Shown piece by piece: positions 47,749 to 57,491 of a stretch of 64,000 bases of DNA (within the stretch, counting starts at the first letter, position 1; every line of letters begins with the position of its first letter). The translations under genes and the position numbers were made by a program. The stretch comes from Aureimonas ureilytica (lineage in GTDB: Bacteria > Pseudomonadota > Alphaproteobacteria > Rhizobiales > Rhizobiaceae): the NCBI RefSeq assembly GCF_001475935.1, contig NZ_LDQA01000025.1:1-64000 (forward strand). The letters are read 5' to 3'. Under the pieces are notes generated by a model, which saw only the letters and a program-made list of their open reading frames with translations, was not told where the DNA came from and ran no database searches.

Positions 47749-49419
47749 ATGTCTGTCGAAAGCTTCGATTATGTGATCGTGGGCGCCGGCTCGGCGGGCT
47801 GCGTTCTGGCCAACCGCCTGAGCGAGGATGGGAAGAGCACCGTTCTCCTGCTGGAGTTCGGCGGCTCGGATCGCTCGGTTCTGATCCAGATGCCGAGCGC
47901 GCTGTCGATCCCCATGAACATGAAGAAATACAATTGGGGCTACGAGTCCGAGCCCGAACCCTATCTCGGCGGACGGCGTATAAATTGCCCGCGCGGCAAG
48001 GTGCTAGGCGGCTCCTCCTCGATCAATGGCATGGTCTATGTGCGCGGTGCGCCGGCCGATTTCGATCGGTGGGAACGCGAAGGTGCGTCGGGCTGGAGCT
48101 ACCCTGACGTTCTGCCCTATTTCCGCAAGGCCGAGCACCGGCGCGCTGGGGGCGATCCCTATCGCGGCGATGAGGGCGCGCTTCACACGACCTATGGCAC
48201 GCTGGAAAATCCGCTCTATCAGGCCTTTGTCGCAGCTGCCGGAGAGGCCGGCCATGCACTGAATCAGGACATCAACGGCGCGACCCAGGAAGGTTTCGGC
48301 CGGATGGACATGACCGTCCACGAAGGGCGGCGCTGGTCCACCGCCAACGCCTATCTAAAGCCTGCGCTGGGCCGGCCGAACCTGAAGGTCGAAACCCACG
48401 CGCTGGTCGAGCGCGTGCTTTTCGACGGGCGCGTCGCTTCGGGCGTTGCGTACCGCGTGGGAGCCTCGGAACGGCGTGCGATGGCACGGCGCGAGGTGAT
48501 TCTCTCGGCTGGCTCGATCAATTCACCCAAGCTCCTGAAACTCTCCGGCGTTGGACCAGCCGGCGAACTGCGCGATCTCGGGATCGATGTCGTGGCCGAT
48601 CGGCCGGGCGTCGGCGAGAATCTTCAGGACCATCTGGAATTCTACTTCCAGGTGGCTTGCCGCGAACCGATCACCCTGTTCTCGGCTATGTCGCCCTTCG
48701 CCAAGGGGACGATCGGGGCGCGATGGCTGTTCACCAAAAAAGGGCTCGGCGCCACGAATCATTTCGAGAGCTGCGGCTTCATCCGATCCTCACCCAATGT
48801 CGAGCACGCCGATATCCAGTACCACTTCCTGCCGCTGGCCGTGACCTATGACGGGAGGGGGCTGGCATCCGAGCACGGCTTCCAGGCCCATGTCGGGCCG
48901 ATGCGCTCCAAGTCTCGCGGCCATGTCCGACTGGCCTCACGCGATCCGGCCGAGGCGCCGCGCATCCTCTTCAACTATATGAGCCATCCCGATGACTGGG
49001 CGGAAATGCGCGCCTGCGTGCGACTGACTCGTCAGATTTTCGCGCAGCCAGCCTTCGATCGCTATCGCGGTCGCGAGATCCAGCCGGGCGAGGGCGTGCA
49101 GAGCGACGCGGAAATCGACGCCTTCATCACCCAGCATGTCGAAAGCGCCTATCACCCCTCCTGCACCTGCGCGATGGGAGCGCCGGACGCGACGATGAGT
49201 GTGGTCGATCCCCAGACGCGCGTCATCGGTGTCGACCGACTGCGCGTGGTGGATTCGTCGATCATGCCATCCATCACCACCGGCAATCTCAACGCACCGA
49301 CCATCATGATCGGAGAGAAGGCGGCCGATATCATCCGCGATCGCGCGCCTCTGCCCCGTGCGGATGTGCCCTACGAGCGCGTGGCCTTCCTGCCCGCGCC
49401 CGCGCAAGGCGTCATGTAG
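47749..49419 (+). CDS. betA: Choline dehydrogenase
   Basis: A 556-residue flavoenzyme of the GMC family, usually membrane-associated, that oxidises choline to betaine aldehyde. The FAD loop [16 protein letters not shown] lies at the N-terminus. GMC signatures are [21 protein letters not shown] and [19 protein letters not shown], and the catalytic His is in [14 protein letters not shown], with the C-terminal Asn in [18 protein letters not shown]. Ribosome site GGAGGACAAG. Its last 8 bases overlap the tail of the convergent etfB-like gene. Confidence 0.94.
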   Translation: MSVESFDYVIVGAGSAGCVLANRLSEDGKSTVLLLEFGGSDRSVLIQMPSALSIPMNMKKYNWGYESEPEPYLGGRRINCPRGKVLGGSSSINGMVYVRGAPADFDRWEREGASGWSYPDVLPYFRKAEHRRAGGDPYRGDEGALHTTYGTLENPLYQAFVAAAGEAGHALNQDINGATQEGFGRMDMTVHEGRRWSTANAYLKPALGRPNLKVETHALVERVLFDGRVASGVAYRVGASERRAMARREVILSAGSINSPKLLKLSGVGPAGELRDLGIDVVADRPGVGENLQDHLEFYFQVACREPITLFSAMSPFAKGTIGARWLFTKKGLGATNHFESCGFIRSSPNVEHADIQYHFLPLAVTYDGRGLASEHGFQAHVGPMRSKSRGHVRLASRDPAEAPRILFNYMSHPDDWAEMRACVRLTRQIFAQPAFDRYRGREIQPGEGVQSDAEIDAFITQHVESAYHPSCTCAMGAPDATMSVVDPQTRVIGVDRLRVVDSSIMPSITTGNLNAPTIMIGEKAADIIRDRAPLPRADVPYERVAFLPAPAQGVM

Positions 49420-50188
49420 CGCTGCTGTCTTTGACGGCGGGAAGGGCGCCAATAGCGCGCAAATGCCGGAGAATGGCGCGGGCCGCCATCTCCGGCTCGG
49501 GATCGACCAGCAATTCGCCCCCGGTGCTGGCCGCGATTTCGGTCGCCGCCTTCAAGCGATCGGCGGCGCTGCCGCCCGTGGCGGATGCCTTCACCTTTGC
49601 CCGCTGACGCATGGGGCGTTCCAATGGTCTGGGCGACGTGTCCAACTCAGCTTCGATGCTCCGAGTTTCGATCAGGCCTCGGCGTTCCTGCGCATAGGCG
49701 TAGGCGCGCGGTGGCGGGGCGGCTGGATGAAGCGTGAGGACGAGCGAACCTGTTTCCTTACAGATCAATCGCTCACCCTTCGGCAGGGCGGAGGCGACCT
49801 TGAACCCATCCGACATCCGCTCCACCGACACGGCATCGGCGAGGATCGGCCATCCCAAGGCGTCCGCAAGGCGATAGGGCACGAGACCTGTTTCATCCGC
49901 GCCGACGGATCGCGGACCCGCCAGGACGAGATCGGGCTGAAAGCGCTGGAGCTCGGCCACGAGGGGCAGTACGGGGTCGGCGGTCGGCTGGGTTCGCAGA
50001 TGAACGAGACGGGGCAAGCCGTGCCCCAAGGCGCTCGCCGCCGCGACGCAATCCGGCCCGGCATGGAAACCCACGATATCGCCGCCGAGATCGAGCGCCA
50101 TGGCCACGGCCTGAGCCTCGATGCGGGACAATGCCGGCCGCTGAGACACGGGATGGAGGCTGGCCGAAAGGAGGATCGCGATTTTCAT
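49412..50188 (-). CDS. etfB: Electron transfer flavoprotein beta subunit of the demethylation system
   Basis: A 258-residue EtfB-type protein. It starts [18 protein letters not shown] and has an adenine-nucleotide-type stretch ([27 protein letters not shown]) and the recognition-loop area ([14 protein letters not shown]). The last 60 residues look atypical. The ATG at 50188 follows AGGAGAAG and overlaps the etfA stop (ATGA). Together with EtfA it should accept electrons from dimethylglycine oxidation, as in the Pseudomonas dgcA-dgcB-etfA-etfB group. Confidence 0.82.
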   Translation of the reverse strand: MKIAILLSASLHPVSQRPALSRIEAQAVAMALDLGGDIVGFHAGPDCVAAASALGHGLPRLVHLRTQPTADPVLPLVAELQRFQPDLVLAGPRSVGADETGLVPYRLADALGWPILADAVSVERMSDGFKVASALPKGERLICKETGSLVLTLHPAAPPPRAYAYAQERRGLIETRSIEAELDTSPRPLERPMRQRAKVKASATGGSAADRLKAATEIAASTGGELLVDPEPEMAARAILRHLRAIGALPAVKDSSAT

Positions 50189-51348
50189 GGCTGCTTCTCC
50201 TGAGCCAGGCGCAACAGCGCCTCCATCACGGGCTGCGCATCGGCGACGATGGCAAGTTCCGCCCGCTCCACCATGGCGGCGTGAAGGTCGGTGTTGACCG
50301 CGATCACATGCCGGCACCCGGCAATGCCTTGAAGGTGTTGGGGCGCGCCGGCGATCCCCAGCGCGAGGTAGCAATCGGCCGCCAGCACCGTTCCCGAAGC
50401 GCCGACCTGCGCCGCGCGGGGCATGTCGCCGCTATCGCAAACGACGCGGCTAGCGCCCGGCGTGCCGCCCAGCGCTGCCGCAACATTGCGAAACAGTTCG
50501 AAGTCCCGAATGCCATTGCCGGCGGAAACCACGAAATCGGAATCCGCCAGTGGCAGCGAGCCGCGCGCGGGCCGAACGCGTTCGACGGCGCGCTTCGCTT
50601 GAGGAAGATCGAGTGAAACAATGCGCCCCTCGCGCGGCGCGTCCGAGCGCAGCGGCACCATGTCGGGCGCGAGCGTGAGAATTTCGGGGCATTCCGCCTG
50701 TTCCTGATCGACCTTGCGCCCGCGCACCGGGCGCACGAGACCCCGCGCGCCGATCTGCTCCACGCCGGAAAACAGCGCCCATCCAAAACGCGCGGCCAGA
50801 CGCCGGCCCAGATCGCCGCCGGCCGGCGTCTCTGGCAGCATCATATGTGCCAGCGGGATAGCGGTTCGCAGCGCCAGCGCGGTCTCGAAACGATCGGCCG
50901 GATGCGCCGATTCCGGGAGGATAACGATGCGGTCCGCCCCGGCTGATCCCGCGTCGTCCACCTCACGATCGACAGCGAGCACGACGCCGCCAGCGGCTCC
51001 CGCCGCGATGCGTGCCGACGCCAGCAACTGGCGATCCATCGGCGTCAGCGGACCTTTTCCGGGATCGGTGATAACGAGCACGCGCAGGGCCGCATCCTCG
51101 ACCCGAACCACAGCAGGCTTGCTTTCAGGGATGGGCGCGGCTTGAGCAGCGCTTGCCGAGAGGAAGACATGCTGCGTGCGGTCGATACGCAGGCGCGGAG
51201 CAAGGCGCACGGCCTGGGACGCCGCCTCCTGCCTCGGATCGCGTCGGGGCCGGCCGCTGCGTTGCGTGAGATCGTAGCGAGGCCGTGCGCCAGAGGACGG
51301 CAGCAGGTGAACGGAGCGCTCAAGGCGCGGGTCGCGGCGAAGGCGCAT
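50185..51348 (-). CDS. etfA: Electron transfer flavoprotein alpha subunit of the demethylation system
   Basis: A 387-residue EtfA-type protein. It is longer than the usual 310 or so because of about 75 Arg-rich N-terminal residues (MRLRRDPRLERSVHL...), a feature of the dgc-linked form. The FAD-binding C-terminal domain is clear: VVSAGNGIRDFELF, AAQVGASGTVLAADCYLALGIAGAPQHLQG, then HVIAVNTD and IVADAQPVMEALL. Its ATG overlaps the dgcB stop (ATGA). Confidence 0.86.
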   Translation of the reverse strand: MRLRRDPRLERSVHLLPSSGARPRYDLTQRSGRPRRDPRQEAASQAVRLAPRLRIDRTQHVFLSASAAQAAPIPESKPAVVRVEDAALRVLVITDPGKGPLTPMDRQLLASARIAAGAAGGVVLAVDREVDDAGSAGADRIVILPESAHPADRFETALALRTAIPLAHMMLPETPAGGDLGRRLAARFGWALFSGVEQIGARGLVRPVRGRKVDQEQAECPEILTLAPDMVPLRSDAPREGRIVSLDLPQAKRAVERVRPARGSLPLADSDFVVSAGNGIRDFELFRNVAAALGGTPGASRVVCDSGDMPRAAQVGASGTVLAADCYLALGIAGAPQHLQGIAGCRHVIAVNTDLHAAMVERAELAIVADAQPVMEALLRLAQEKQP

Positions 51349-53270
51349 CAGGCGAACTCCTTGGCATGGGCCGCCGCATTCGGCGTCCCCGCGTCCGTAT
51401 CGAGCGCCCGCAGAACGAGTTCGGCAATGTCGAGGACATCCGGCCGCGCGCCGACCACGCCTTCCAGCATGGCGGTGCATTGCGGGCAGGCCACGGCGAC
51501 GAGTTCGGCACCGGTTTCCTGTGCCTGGGCCATGCGCAGATCGGGGATGCGGCGCTCGCCGGCAATGTCCGTCACCGGCGCTCCGCCGCCGCCGCCGCAG
51601 CACATGGAGCGCTTGCCAGAGCGCGCCATCTCGCGGCGTTCCAGACCCAGCCGATCGAGAAGCCGGCGCGGCGCGTCCACCTCGCCGTTATAGCGGCCGA
51701 GATAGCAGGGGTCGTGATAGGTGACGGGTTCAGGGCCGAGCGCGCGCAGAGGCAAGCGCCCGGTCTCGGCCAGTTCGTCCAGAAAACCCGTGTGGTGCAC
51801 CACGTCGTAGCGGCCGCCGAACGCGGAATATTCGTTGCGCAGGACATGCAGCGAATGCGGGTCGGCTGTCAAAATTCTGTTGAACCGGTATTGCGACAGG
51901 GTCTGGACGTTCGATCGCGCTAAACGTTGAAAACTGGCTTCGTCGCCCAGCCGGCGCGCGAGATCGCCGCAGTCGCGCTCTTCCGCTCCAAGAATGGCGA
52001 AATCGATTTTGGCCGCACGCAGAAGTTCAACCAGAGCCCGCAGTGTGCGGCCCGTGCGCAGATCGAAGGCATTGGTCCCGAGCCAGAGGAGCACGTCCGC
52101 TTCGCCCTTGTCCCGCATCAGCGGAACGGGCAGACCGGCGGCGAAATCGCCGCGCGCGCTGAGCGGCGCGCCACTCGGCTCATCCGCGCCGCGCAGTTCG
52201 GTCAAAACCGCTTCGGCCTTGGCTGGAACCGCGCCGCGCTCCAGCGTCTCGAAGCGGCGCAGATCGACGATGGCGTCCACGTGCTCGATCATCATCGGGC
52301 ATTCCTCCACGCAGGCGCGGCAGGTCGTGCAGCTCCAGAGCGTATCGGGATGGATCATAGCGCCTTCGCTGATGATGGATCGATGCAGGCCGCTGACGCC
52401 CGCCACCGGGCGGGCCTGCGGATAGTCGCTGCCGGCATAGGCGGGATTGCCGCCCGGCGTGCTGGCTGCGGCCAAATCCTGGATCAGGCGCTTGGGGTTC
52501 AGCGGTTGGCCGGCGGAGAAGGCCGGGCAGGCGGCCTCGCACCGGCCGCATTGGATGCAGGCGTCGAAGGCCAGCAGGCGGTTCCAGGCGAAATCAGCGG
52601 GCTCTTCCGTACCGAGCTTCGGGGCGTCCAAATTCAACGGGCGAAGCGCCGTTTCGCGCTGTCCTTCGAAACGGCCCGGCCGAGGGTGTGCTGCCAAATG
52701 CAGCGCGCCCGTCAGCGCATGGCGCATGGGCCCTTTACCGGTTTGCCAGGCAAGGCCCAAGCCGCCGCCCAGCGCCAGCGCCGCACCCAAAATCGAAACG
52801 GCAGCGGGCCCGTTCAACGCGAGGCTGAGAGACAGGATCGCCCCGCCGAGCGCATAGGCCAAAAGCAGAAACGGCAAAATCTGGAACGCCCCACCTGACA
52901 GCCGCTTGGGCTTTACAGGATAACGCCGGGCACCGACGGCGAGCGTGCCCGCGAGCATTGCCAGAAACAGGAGTGTCACGACGCCCCAGAAGAGGCGGGA
53001 TGCGCCGAGCGGTGGAAGGAGACCAAGCAGCGCCAGACCGGATGCGCCGATCAGGCCGCCGGCTACCGCCGCGTGCATCCGAGCCGCATAGGGATCGCGT
53101 GCCACGACATGATGAACGTCAACGAGATAGCGCCGTGGCACGGCGGCGAGCCCTTTGGCCCAATCGACCGGGGCGGGCGCGCCCGCGCGCCAGATGGCGA
53201 TGCGCGGGGCCATGCGGACGGCCGCAAGAGCGATCATCGCAAGAACCAGAAGCGGCAGAACCCAGCTCAT
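51348..53270 (-). CDS. dgcB: Membrane iron-sulfur electron carrier of dimethylglycine catabolism
   Basis: A 640-residue protein. The N-terminal part has about four to five membrane segments (residues 1-185). Two 4Fe-4S motifs follow, CIQCGRCEAACP and CTTCRACVEECP, and then heterodisulfide-reductase-like CCG regions (DPCYLGRYNG...CCGGGGG, plus ACPQC). It probably carries electrons from DgcA and EtfAB to the quinone pool. The ATG at 53270 follows CGGAG. It resembles DgcB of Pseudomonas in layout. Confidence 0.88.
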   Translation of the reverse strand: MSWVLPLLVLAMIALAAVRMAPRIAIWRAGAPAPVDWAKGLAAVPRRYLVDVHHVVARDPYAARMHAAVAGGLIGASGLALLGLLPPLGASRLFWGVVTLLFLAMLAGTLAVGARRYPVKPKRLSGGAFQILPFLLLAYALGGAILSLSLALNGPAAVSILGAALALGGGLGLAWQTGKGPMRHALTGALHLAAHPRPGRFEGQRETALRPLNLDAPKLGTEEPADFAWNRLLAFDACIQCGRCEAACPAFSAGQPLNPKRLIQDLAAASTPGGNPAYAGSDYPQARPVAGVSGLHRSIISEGAMIHPDTLWSCTTCRACVEECPMMIEHVDAIVDLRRFETLERGAVPAKAEAVLTELRGADEPSGAPLSARGDFAAGLPVPLMRDKGEADVLLWLGTNAFDLRTGRTLRALVELLRAAKIDFAILGAEERDCGDLARRLGDEASFQRLARSNVQTLSQYRFNRILTADPHSLHVLRNEYSAFGGRYDVVHHTGFLDELAETGRLPLRALGPEPVTYHDPCYLGRYNGEVDAPRRLLDRLGLERREMARSGKRSMCCGGGGGAPVTDIAGERRIPDLRMAQAQETGAELVAVACPQCTAMLEGVVGARPDVLDIAELVLRALDTDAGTPNAAAHAKEFA

Positions 53271-53312
53271 CCTACGCTCCGTGTCTCAAACCCGGTGCTA
53301 AGCCGGGCATGG

Positions 53313-55355
53313 TTAGAGGTCCTTGCAGAGACGAAGCGCGTCGTAGATCGCGGCGTGGATGTTGCGGCCCGCGACCGCATCTCCAAGACGGAAGAGCTGG
53401 AAGCCGTCCCCGTCCTTGGGTTGCGGGCGACCTTCCACCAGGGCTTCCTGATCGATCTGCCCATGGTTCACCGATTTCGCCTTGAGGTCGAAATAGAGGC
53501 CGTCCACCGGCAGCGTGCCGTAATCCACGACGACCCGGTCCACTACGCGCTCTTCCTCGGCATCCGTGTGCGTGTTGCGGAGCGCGGCGACAAGACGATT
53601 GCCCTCGGGATAGATTTCGATCAGCTCCACATTGGGCGTCATCATCACGCCGAGCTTGTAAAGCTCGCGAATGTGGATCGGCTGGTTGGTGGTGCCGATT
53701 TCCTCGCCGATCATCCGGTCATGCGTGGCGATCTCCACGAGGCAACCGCGCTTGGCCATGAACTCGGCTGTGGACGAGGCATTGTGCTGCCCCTGCTCGT
53801 CATAGAGGAGGATCGAGCCGGTCGGTTCGACCTTGCCGGACAAGACATCCCAAGTCGAGATCGCAAATTCATGCGCCCCCTTGGCATGGCCGAGGTTCGG
53901 CAGACCTCCCGTCGCAACGATCACGACATCCGGGTTTTCGGCCAGAACCGCCGCCTCGCTCGCCTCCGCGCCGAGCCGGATATCGACGCCGAGCTTGGTG
54001 ACCTGGCCCTGTAACCAGCGCGGAATGCCCGACAGCGCCTCGCGCCATGTGCCCTTGGCCGCGACGTTGATCTGCCCGCCGAGGCTCGGCTGCTTCTCGA
54101 ACAGGACGACGCGGTGCCCGCGCTCGGCCGAGACGCGCGCCGCCTCCAACCCCGCCGGTCCGCCGCCGATCACGACGATCGTCTTGCGCGGGCCGTCCGT
54201 CCTCGCGATGACATGCGGCATCTTCGCTTCGCGGCCGGTCGCCGCGTTCTGGATGCAGAGCGCATCCCCGCCGACATAGATCCGGTCGATGCAATAGCCC
54301 GCGCCGACGCATTGGCGAATATCGTCCGCGCGCCCCTCCTGAAGCTTTTTGACGAGATGCGGGTCGGCGATATGGGCGCGCGTCATGGCGACCATATCGA
54401 CATGTCCCTCATGCACCGCGCGCGCGGCGGTCGCCAGATCGGTGACGCGCTGCGCGTGGAAGACGGGCACGTCCACCTCGCGCTTGATGGCGCTCGGCAG
54501 AAACAGGAAGGGCGCGACCGGAAAGCTCATGTTGGGCAGCGAGATCGCATGGGCGATATGATCGCGCGCCTGCCCGCCGATGATGTTGAGGAAGTCCACG
54601 AGACCCCGGCGGGAATATTCCGTCGCGATGGTCAGAAGGTCTTCGTGCGTCAGGCCGTCCGCAACCATCTCGTCGCCGGACATGCGAATACCGATCAGGA
54701 AATCCTCGCCCGCCGCCTCGCGCATGGCCTCCAGCACCTCGATGCCGAAGCGCATCCGGTTCTGGAGCGAGCCGCCATATTCGTCGGTGCGTTGGTTGAC
54801 GGAGGGCGACCAGAACTGATCCACAAGGTGGCCATGGGCGGCCGAAATCTCGCAACCATCGAGCTGGCCTTCGCGCGCGCGGCGCGCGGCCTCGGCAAAG
54901 CCCCGCACGACGCGTTGGATGTCCTCCTTCTCCATCTCCTTCGGGACCGAGCGCGAGGCCGGTTCGCGCCGCACCGAAGGCGCGATGGTCGGCATCCAAT
55001 TGTCGGTATTGTCCTTGGTGCGACGGCCCATATGGGTCAGCTGAATCATCAGCTTGGCGCCGTGGCGATGAACCCGATCGGCGAAGGACTGGAAATGCGG
55101 GACGACGCTGTCGTCGGTCAGCGAAATCTGCGCCCAGGGCGTCGCCGGGCTGTCGATCGCGACCGAGGACGAGCCGCCGAACATAGTCAGGCCGATGCCG
55201 CCCTTGGCCTTTTCCTCGTGGTAGAGCTGGTAGCGCTCCTGCGGCTTCCCATCCTGACCATAGCCCGGCGCGTGGCTGGTCGACATGACCCGGTTGCGAA
55301 AGGTCACGCCGCGAATGGTGAGGGGTTTCAGCAGCGCTTCGGCATGGGCGATCAT
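53313..55355 (-). CDS. dgcA: Dimethylglycine (N-methyl) demethylase, FMN/Fe-S/FAD oxidoreductase
   Basis: A 680-residue member of the trimethylamine dehydrogenase/2,4-dienoyl-CoA reductase family that should convert dimethylglycine to sarcosine. The FMN TIM barrel (1-340) has IMQLTHMGR-like MIQLTHMGRR, GCEISAAHGHLVDQF and YGGSLQNR. The Fe-S segment has C349, C355 and C367, but position 352, where TMADH has its second cysteine, is Ala. The C-terminal FAD/NAD part begins GGGPAG (397-402). The ATG overlaps the gbdR stop (ATGA). A related N-methylproline demethylase role is the alternative. Confidence 0.88.
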   Translation of the reverse strand: MIAHAEALLKPLTIRGVTFRNRVMSTSHAPGYGQDGKPQERYQLYHEEKAKGGIGLTMFGGSSSVAIDSPATPWAQISLTDDSVVPHFQSFADRVHRHGAKLMIQLTHMGRRTKDNTDNWMPTIAPSVRREPASRSVPKEMEKEDIQRVVRGFAEAARRAREGQLDGCEISAAHGHLVDQFWSPSVNQRTDEYGGSLQNRMRFGIEVLEAMREAAGEDFLIGIRMSGDEMVADGLTHEDLLTIATEYSRRGLVDFLNIIGGQARDHIAHAISLPNMSFPVAPFLFLPSAIKREVDVPVFHAQRVTDLATAARAVHEGHVDMVAMTRAHIADPHLVKKLQEGRADDIRQCVGAGYCIDRIYVGGDALCIQNAATGREAKMPHVIARTDGPRKTIVVIGGGPAGLEAARVSAERGHRVVLFEKQPSLGGQINVAAKGTWREALSGIPRWLQGQVTKLGVDIRLGAEASEAAVLAENPDVVIVATGGLPNLGHAKGAHEFAISTWDVLSGKVEPTGSILLYDEQGQHNASSTAEFMAKRGCLVEIATHDRMIGEEIGTTNQPIHIRELYKLGVMMTPNVELIEIYPEGNRLVAALRNTHTDAEEERVVDRVVVDYGTLPVDGLYFDLKAKSVNHGQIDQEALVEGRPQPKDGDGFQLFRLGDAVAGRNIHAAIYDALRLCKDL

Positions 55356-56374
55356 GACAGGCTCTCCGCAAGCGGAACGGAAGGAACGGGGCGGATAGGG
55401 GCATGGGCACGGGTCGCAACCCGCTCGGCGCGGGGCGCGTGGCCGAAGCGGCGGCGATAGGCGGCCGAGAAATGCGCCGAGGAAACGAAACCGGACGCGA
55501 CGCCGACGGCAGTGACCGCAAGGTCGGATTGGCGCAACAGCTCGCGGGCATGGTCGAGCCGGAGCGCCATGGAGAATTCGGCTGGACCCATGCCGGTATG
55601 CTGGCGGAACAGCCGTTCCAACTGGCGAGGCGAAAGCCCGACGCGAGCGGAGACCGCCGCGACGGTGAGCGGCGCACCGATCGTCTTGGCCATCAAGGCC
55701 CCAGCCTGTTCCAGGGCAGGATGGCGCAGACCTTTGGAGCGAAGCGGCGCATGCTGCGGCTCGGCCCCGCCGCGCAAGCGATCCATGACGAACTGCTCCG
55801 ACATGCGTTCGGCCACGTTGCGCCCCAGCCGCGCTTCGATGAACGCGCCCATCATGTCGATCGGCGCTGACCCGCCCGTGCAGGTGAAGCGGTCCCGGTC
55901 GATGACGAAGAGATCGTCCACGAAGTCCACGCCCTGAAATTCTTCCCGGATGGCGCCGAGATTTTCCCAGTGAATGGCGCAGCGATAGCCATCGAGAAGT
56001 CCGGCTTCGGCCAAGGCAAAGCTGCCGGTGCAGAGCGATCCGAGGCTGACCTTGCGGCGCGCGAGGCGACGTAGCGCTTCGCGTGTCGTCCGGTCGATCG
56101 CCCGCCTGATATCGATGCCCCCGCACACGAACAGAATGTCGAGAGGGGCTGCCTTGTCGAGCGCTGTGGTCGGCGTCAGGGTCAGGCCGCCGGAGGCTCT
56201 GGCCGGCGCGCCGTCCAGCGTGAGAACCTGCCACGAATAGATTTCCGTTCCGGCCACGTAATTGGCCATCCGGCACGCTTCGATCGCCGCCGAGACGGCG
56301 ATCAGCGAATAATTGGGCAGCGTCAGAAAGCCGAACCGCGTGAGATCGGCCAGCGGGAGAGCCCCGGCGCTCAT
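55352..56374 (-). CDS. gbdR: GlxA-type AraC activator, probable GbdR
   Basis: A 340-residue regulator with an N-terminal DJ-1/PfpI-like domain (ILFVCGGIDI, LGSLCTGSFALAEAGLLDGYRCAIHWE, then TCTGGSAPIDM) that should sense glycine betaine or dimethylglycine, and a C-terminal AraC double HTH (AVSARVGLSPRQLERLFRQ, then VGVASGFVSSAHFSAAYRRRF). This is the architecture of Pseudomonas GbdR, activator of betaine catabolism. The gene lies inside the operon: 4 bp after gbcB and overlapping dgcA. The operon should therefore amplify its own activator. Confidence 0.88.
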   Translation of the reverse strand: MSAGALPLADLTRFGFLTLPNYSLIAVSAAIEACRMANYVAGTEIYSWQVLTLDGAPARASGGLTLTPTTALDKAAPLDILFVCGGIDIRRAIDRTTREALRRLARRKVSLGSLCTGSFALAEAGLLDGYRCAIHWENLGAIREEFQGVDFVDDLFVIDRDRFTCTGGSAPIDMMGAFIEARLGRNVAERMSEQFVMDRLRGGAEPQHAPLRSKGLRHPALEQAGALMAKTIGAPLTVAAVSARVGLSPRQLERLFRQHTGMGPAEFSMALRLDHARELLRQSDLAVTAVGVASGFVSSAHFSAAYRRRFGHAPRAERVATRAHAPIRPVPSVPLAESLS

Positions 56375-56378
56375 GATC

Positions 56379-57482
56379 CTACCGCTCGATGACGACGTCG
56401 GAGCGAGGCTTGGCGCAGCAGATAAGGATCTGCCCCGCGTCGATCTCGCGCTGGCGGATGCCGCCCTGATGCGTCATCTCGACCTCGCCCGACACTTTCT
56501 TCGACTTGCAGGTGCCGCAGAGCCCCTTGGTGCAGGACGAGGGAAGGCGCAGGCCCGCGCGCTTGGCGGCTTCGAGGATCGGCATGTCCTCCGGGCATTC
56601 CACCACGCGCTTGGTCTTGGCGAATTCGATCCGAAAGGTGCGCGCCGCTGGAGCCATCTCCTCGGCGGCCGTTTCGACCTCGGCTTTCTCGCCGGGCGAA
56701 AGCTCTTCGAAATTGAAGCTTTCCTCGTGATAGCGCGCCATGTCGAAGCCCGCGCCTTGCAGCATGGCGCGAACGGCGTTCATGAAGGGCGAGGGGCCGC
56801 AGACGAAGACTTCCCGCTCGCGGAAATCCGGCGCGACGGCTTCCAGCATTCCGGCGGACAGACGCCCGCGCAGGCCCGGCCAGCTTCGCCCCGGCGCGTC
56901 GCTCTCGCAGACATGCGCGACGCGGATCGAGCGATTGCGCCGGCTCATCATGGCCAGCTCGTCCTCGAACACGATGTCGGCTGGCGTGCGGGCGGCGTGG
57001 AGAAAGACCGTGTCGCGGATTTCGGCCAGATCATAGGCCGCGCGGGTCATGGACATCATCGGCGTGACGCCGCTGCCGCCCGAGATCAGGAGATATTTGC
57101 CGGACGCCGACACATGGCGCGCCCAGGAAAACTCGCCCATCGGCCCTGTCGCCTTCAGCGTCATGCCGGGCTTGAAATGATCATGCAGCCAGTTCGAGAC
57201 CGGACCGTTCGGCACGCGCTTCACCGTGATGGAGCAGGTGTCGGGGCGGGTCGGGGAGGCCGAGATCGTGTAGCAGCGGTAGATGGTCTCGCCGTCGATC
57301 TCGAACTCGAAGGTGAGAAACTGGCCGGGGTCGAAGACGAAGCGGCGGCGGGTGCGCGGGGCGAAGACGAAGGTCTTCACATCGTGCGTTTCCTCGCGCA
57401 CCGCGCGGCAGACGAGGATGTCGTCCTCTTCGGGGTCCCAGAGATGGAAGCCGGTGGGCGCGGGAGCGGTGGCCTGATCCAT
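56379..57482 (-). CDS. gbcB: Glycine betaine monooxygenase reductase subunit
   Basis: A 367-residue flavin reductase. The N-terminal FAD/NAD(P) module has FDPGQFLTFEFEIDG, YTISASPTRPD, and ISGGSGVTPMMSM for the nucleotide. A C-terminal plant-type [2Fe-2S] domain has CTKGLCGTC and a final Cys in ILICCAKP. It passes electrons from NAD(P)H to GbcA. Ribosome site GAGAGG. It starts 9 bp after gbcA. Confidence 0.92.
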   Translation of the reverse strand: MDQATAPAPTGFHLWDPEEDDILVCRAVREETHDVKTFVFAPRTRRRFVFDPGQFLTFEFEIDGETIYRCYTISASPTRPDTCSITVKRVPNGPVSNWLHDHFKPGMTLKATGPMGEFSWARHVSASGKYLLISGGSGVTPMMSMTRAAYDLAEIRDTVFLHAARTPADIVFEDELAMMSRRNRSIRVAHVCESDAPGRSWPGLRGRLSAGMLEAVAPDFREREVFVCGPSPFMNAVRAMLQGAGFDMARYHEESFNFEELSPGEKAEVETAAEEMAPAARTFRIEFAKTKRVVECPEDMPILEAAKRAGLRLPSSCTKGLCGTCKSKKVSGEVEMTHQGGIRQREIDAGQILICCAKPRSDVVIER

Positions 57483-57491
57483 GGCGGCCTC

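Noticed and set aside
55352-56276. N-terminal extension of about 300 residues on DgcA, open in frame through gbdR
   Set aside because: The extension is an out-of-frame reading of gbdR. The true DgcA start overlaps the gbdR stop as ATGA and gives the normal family length.
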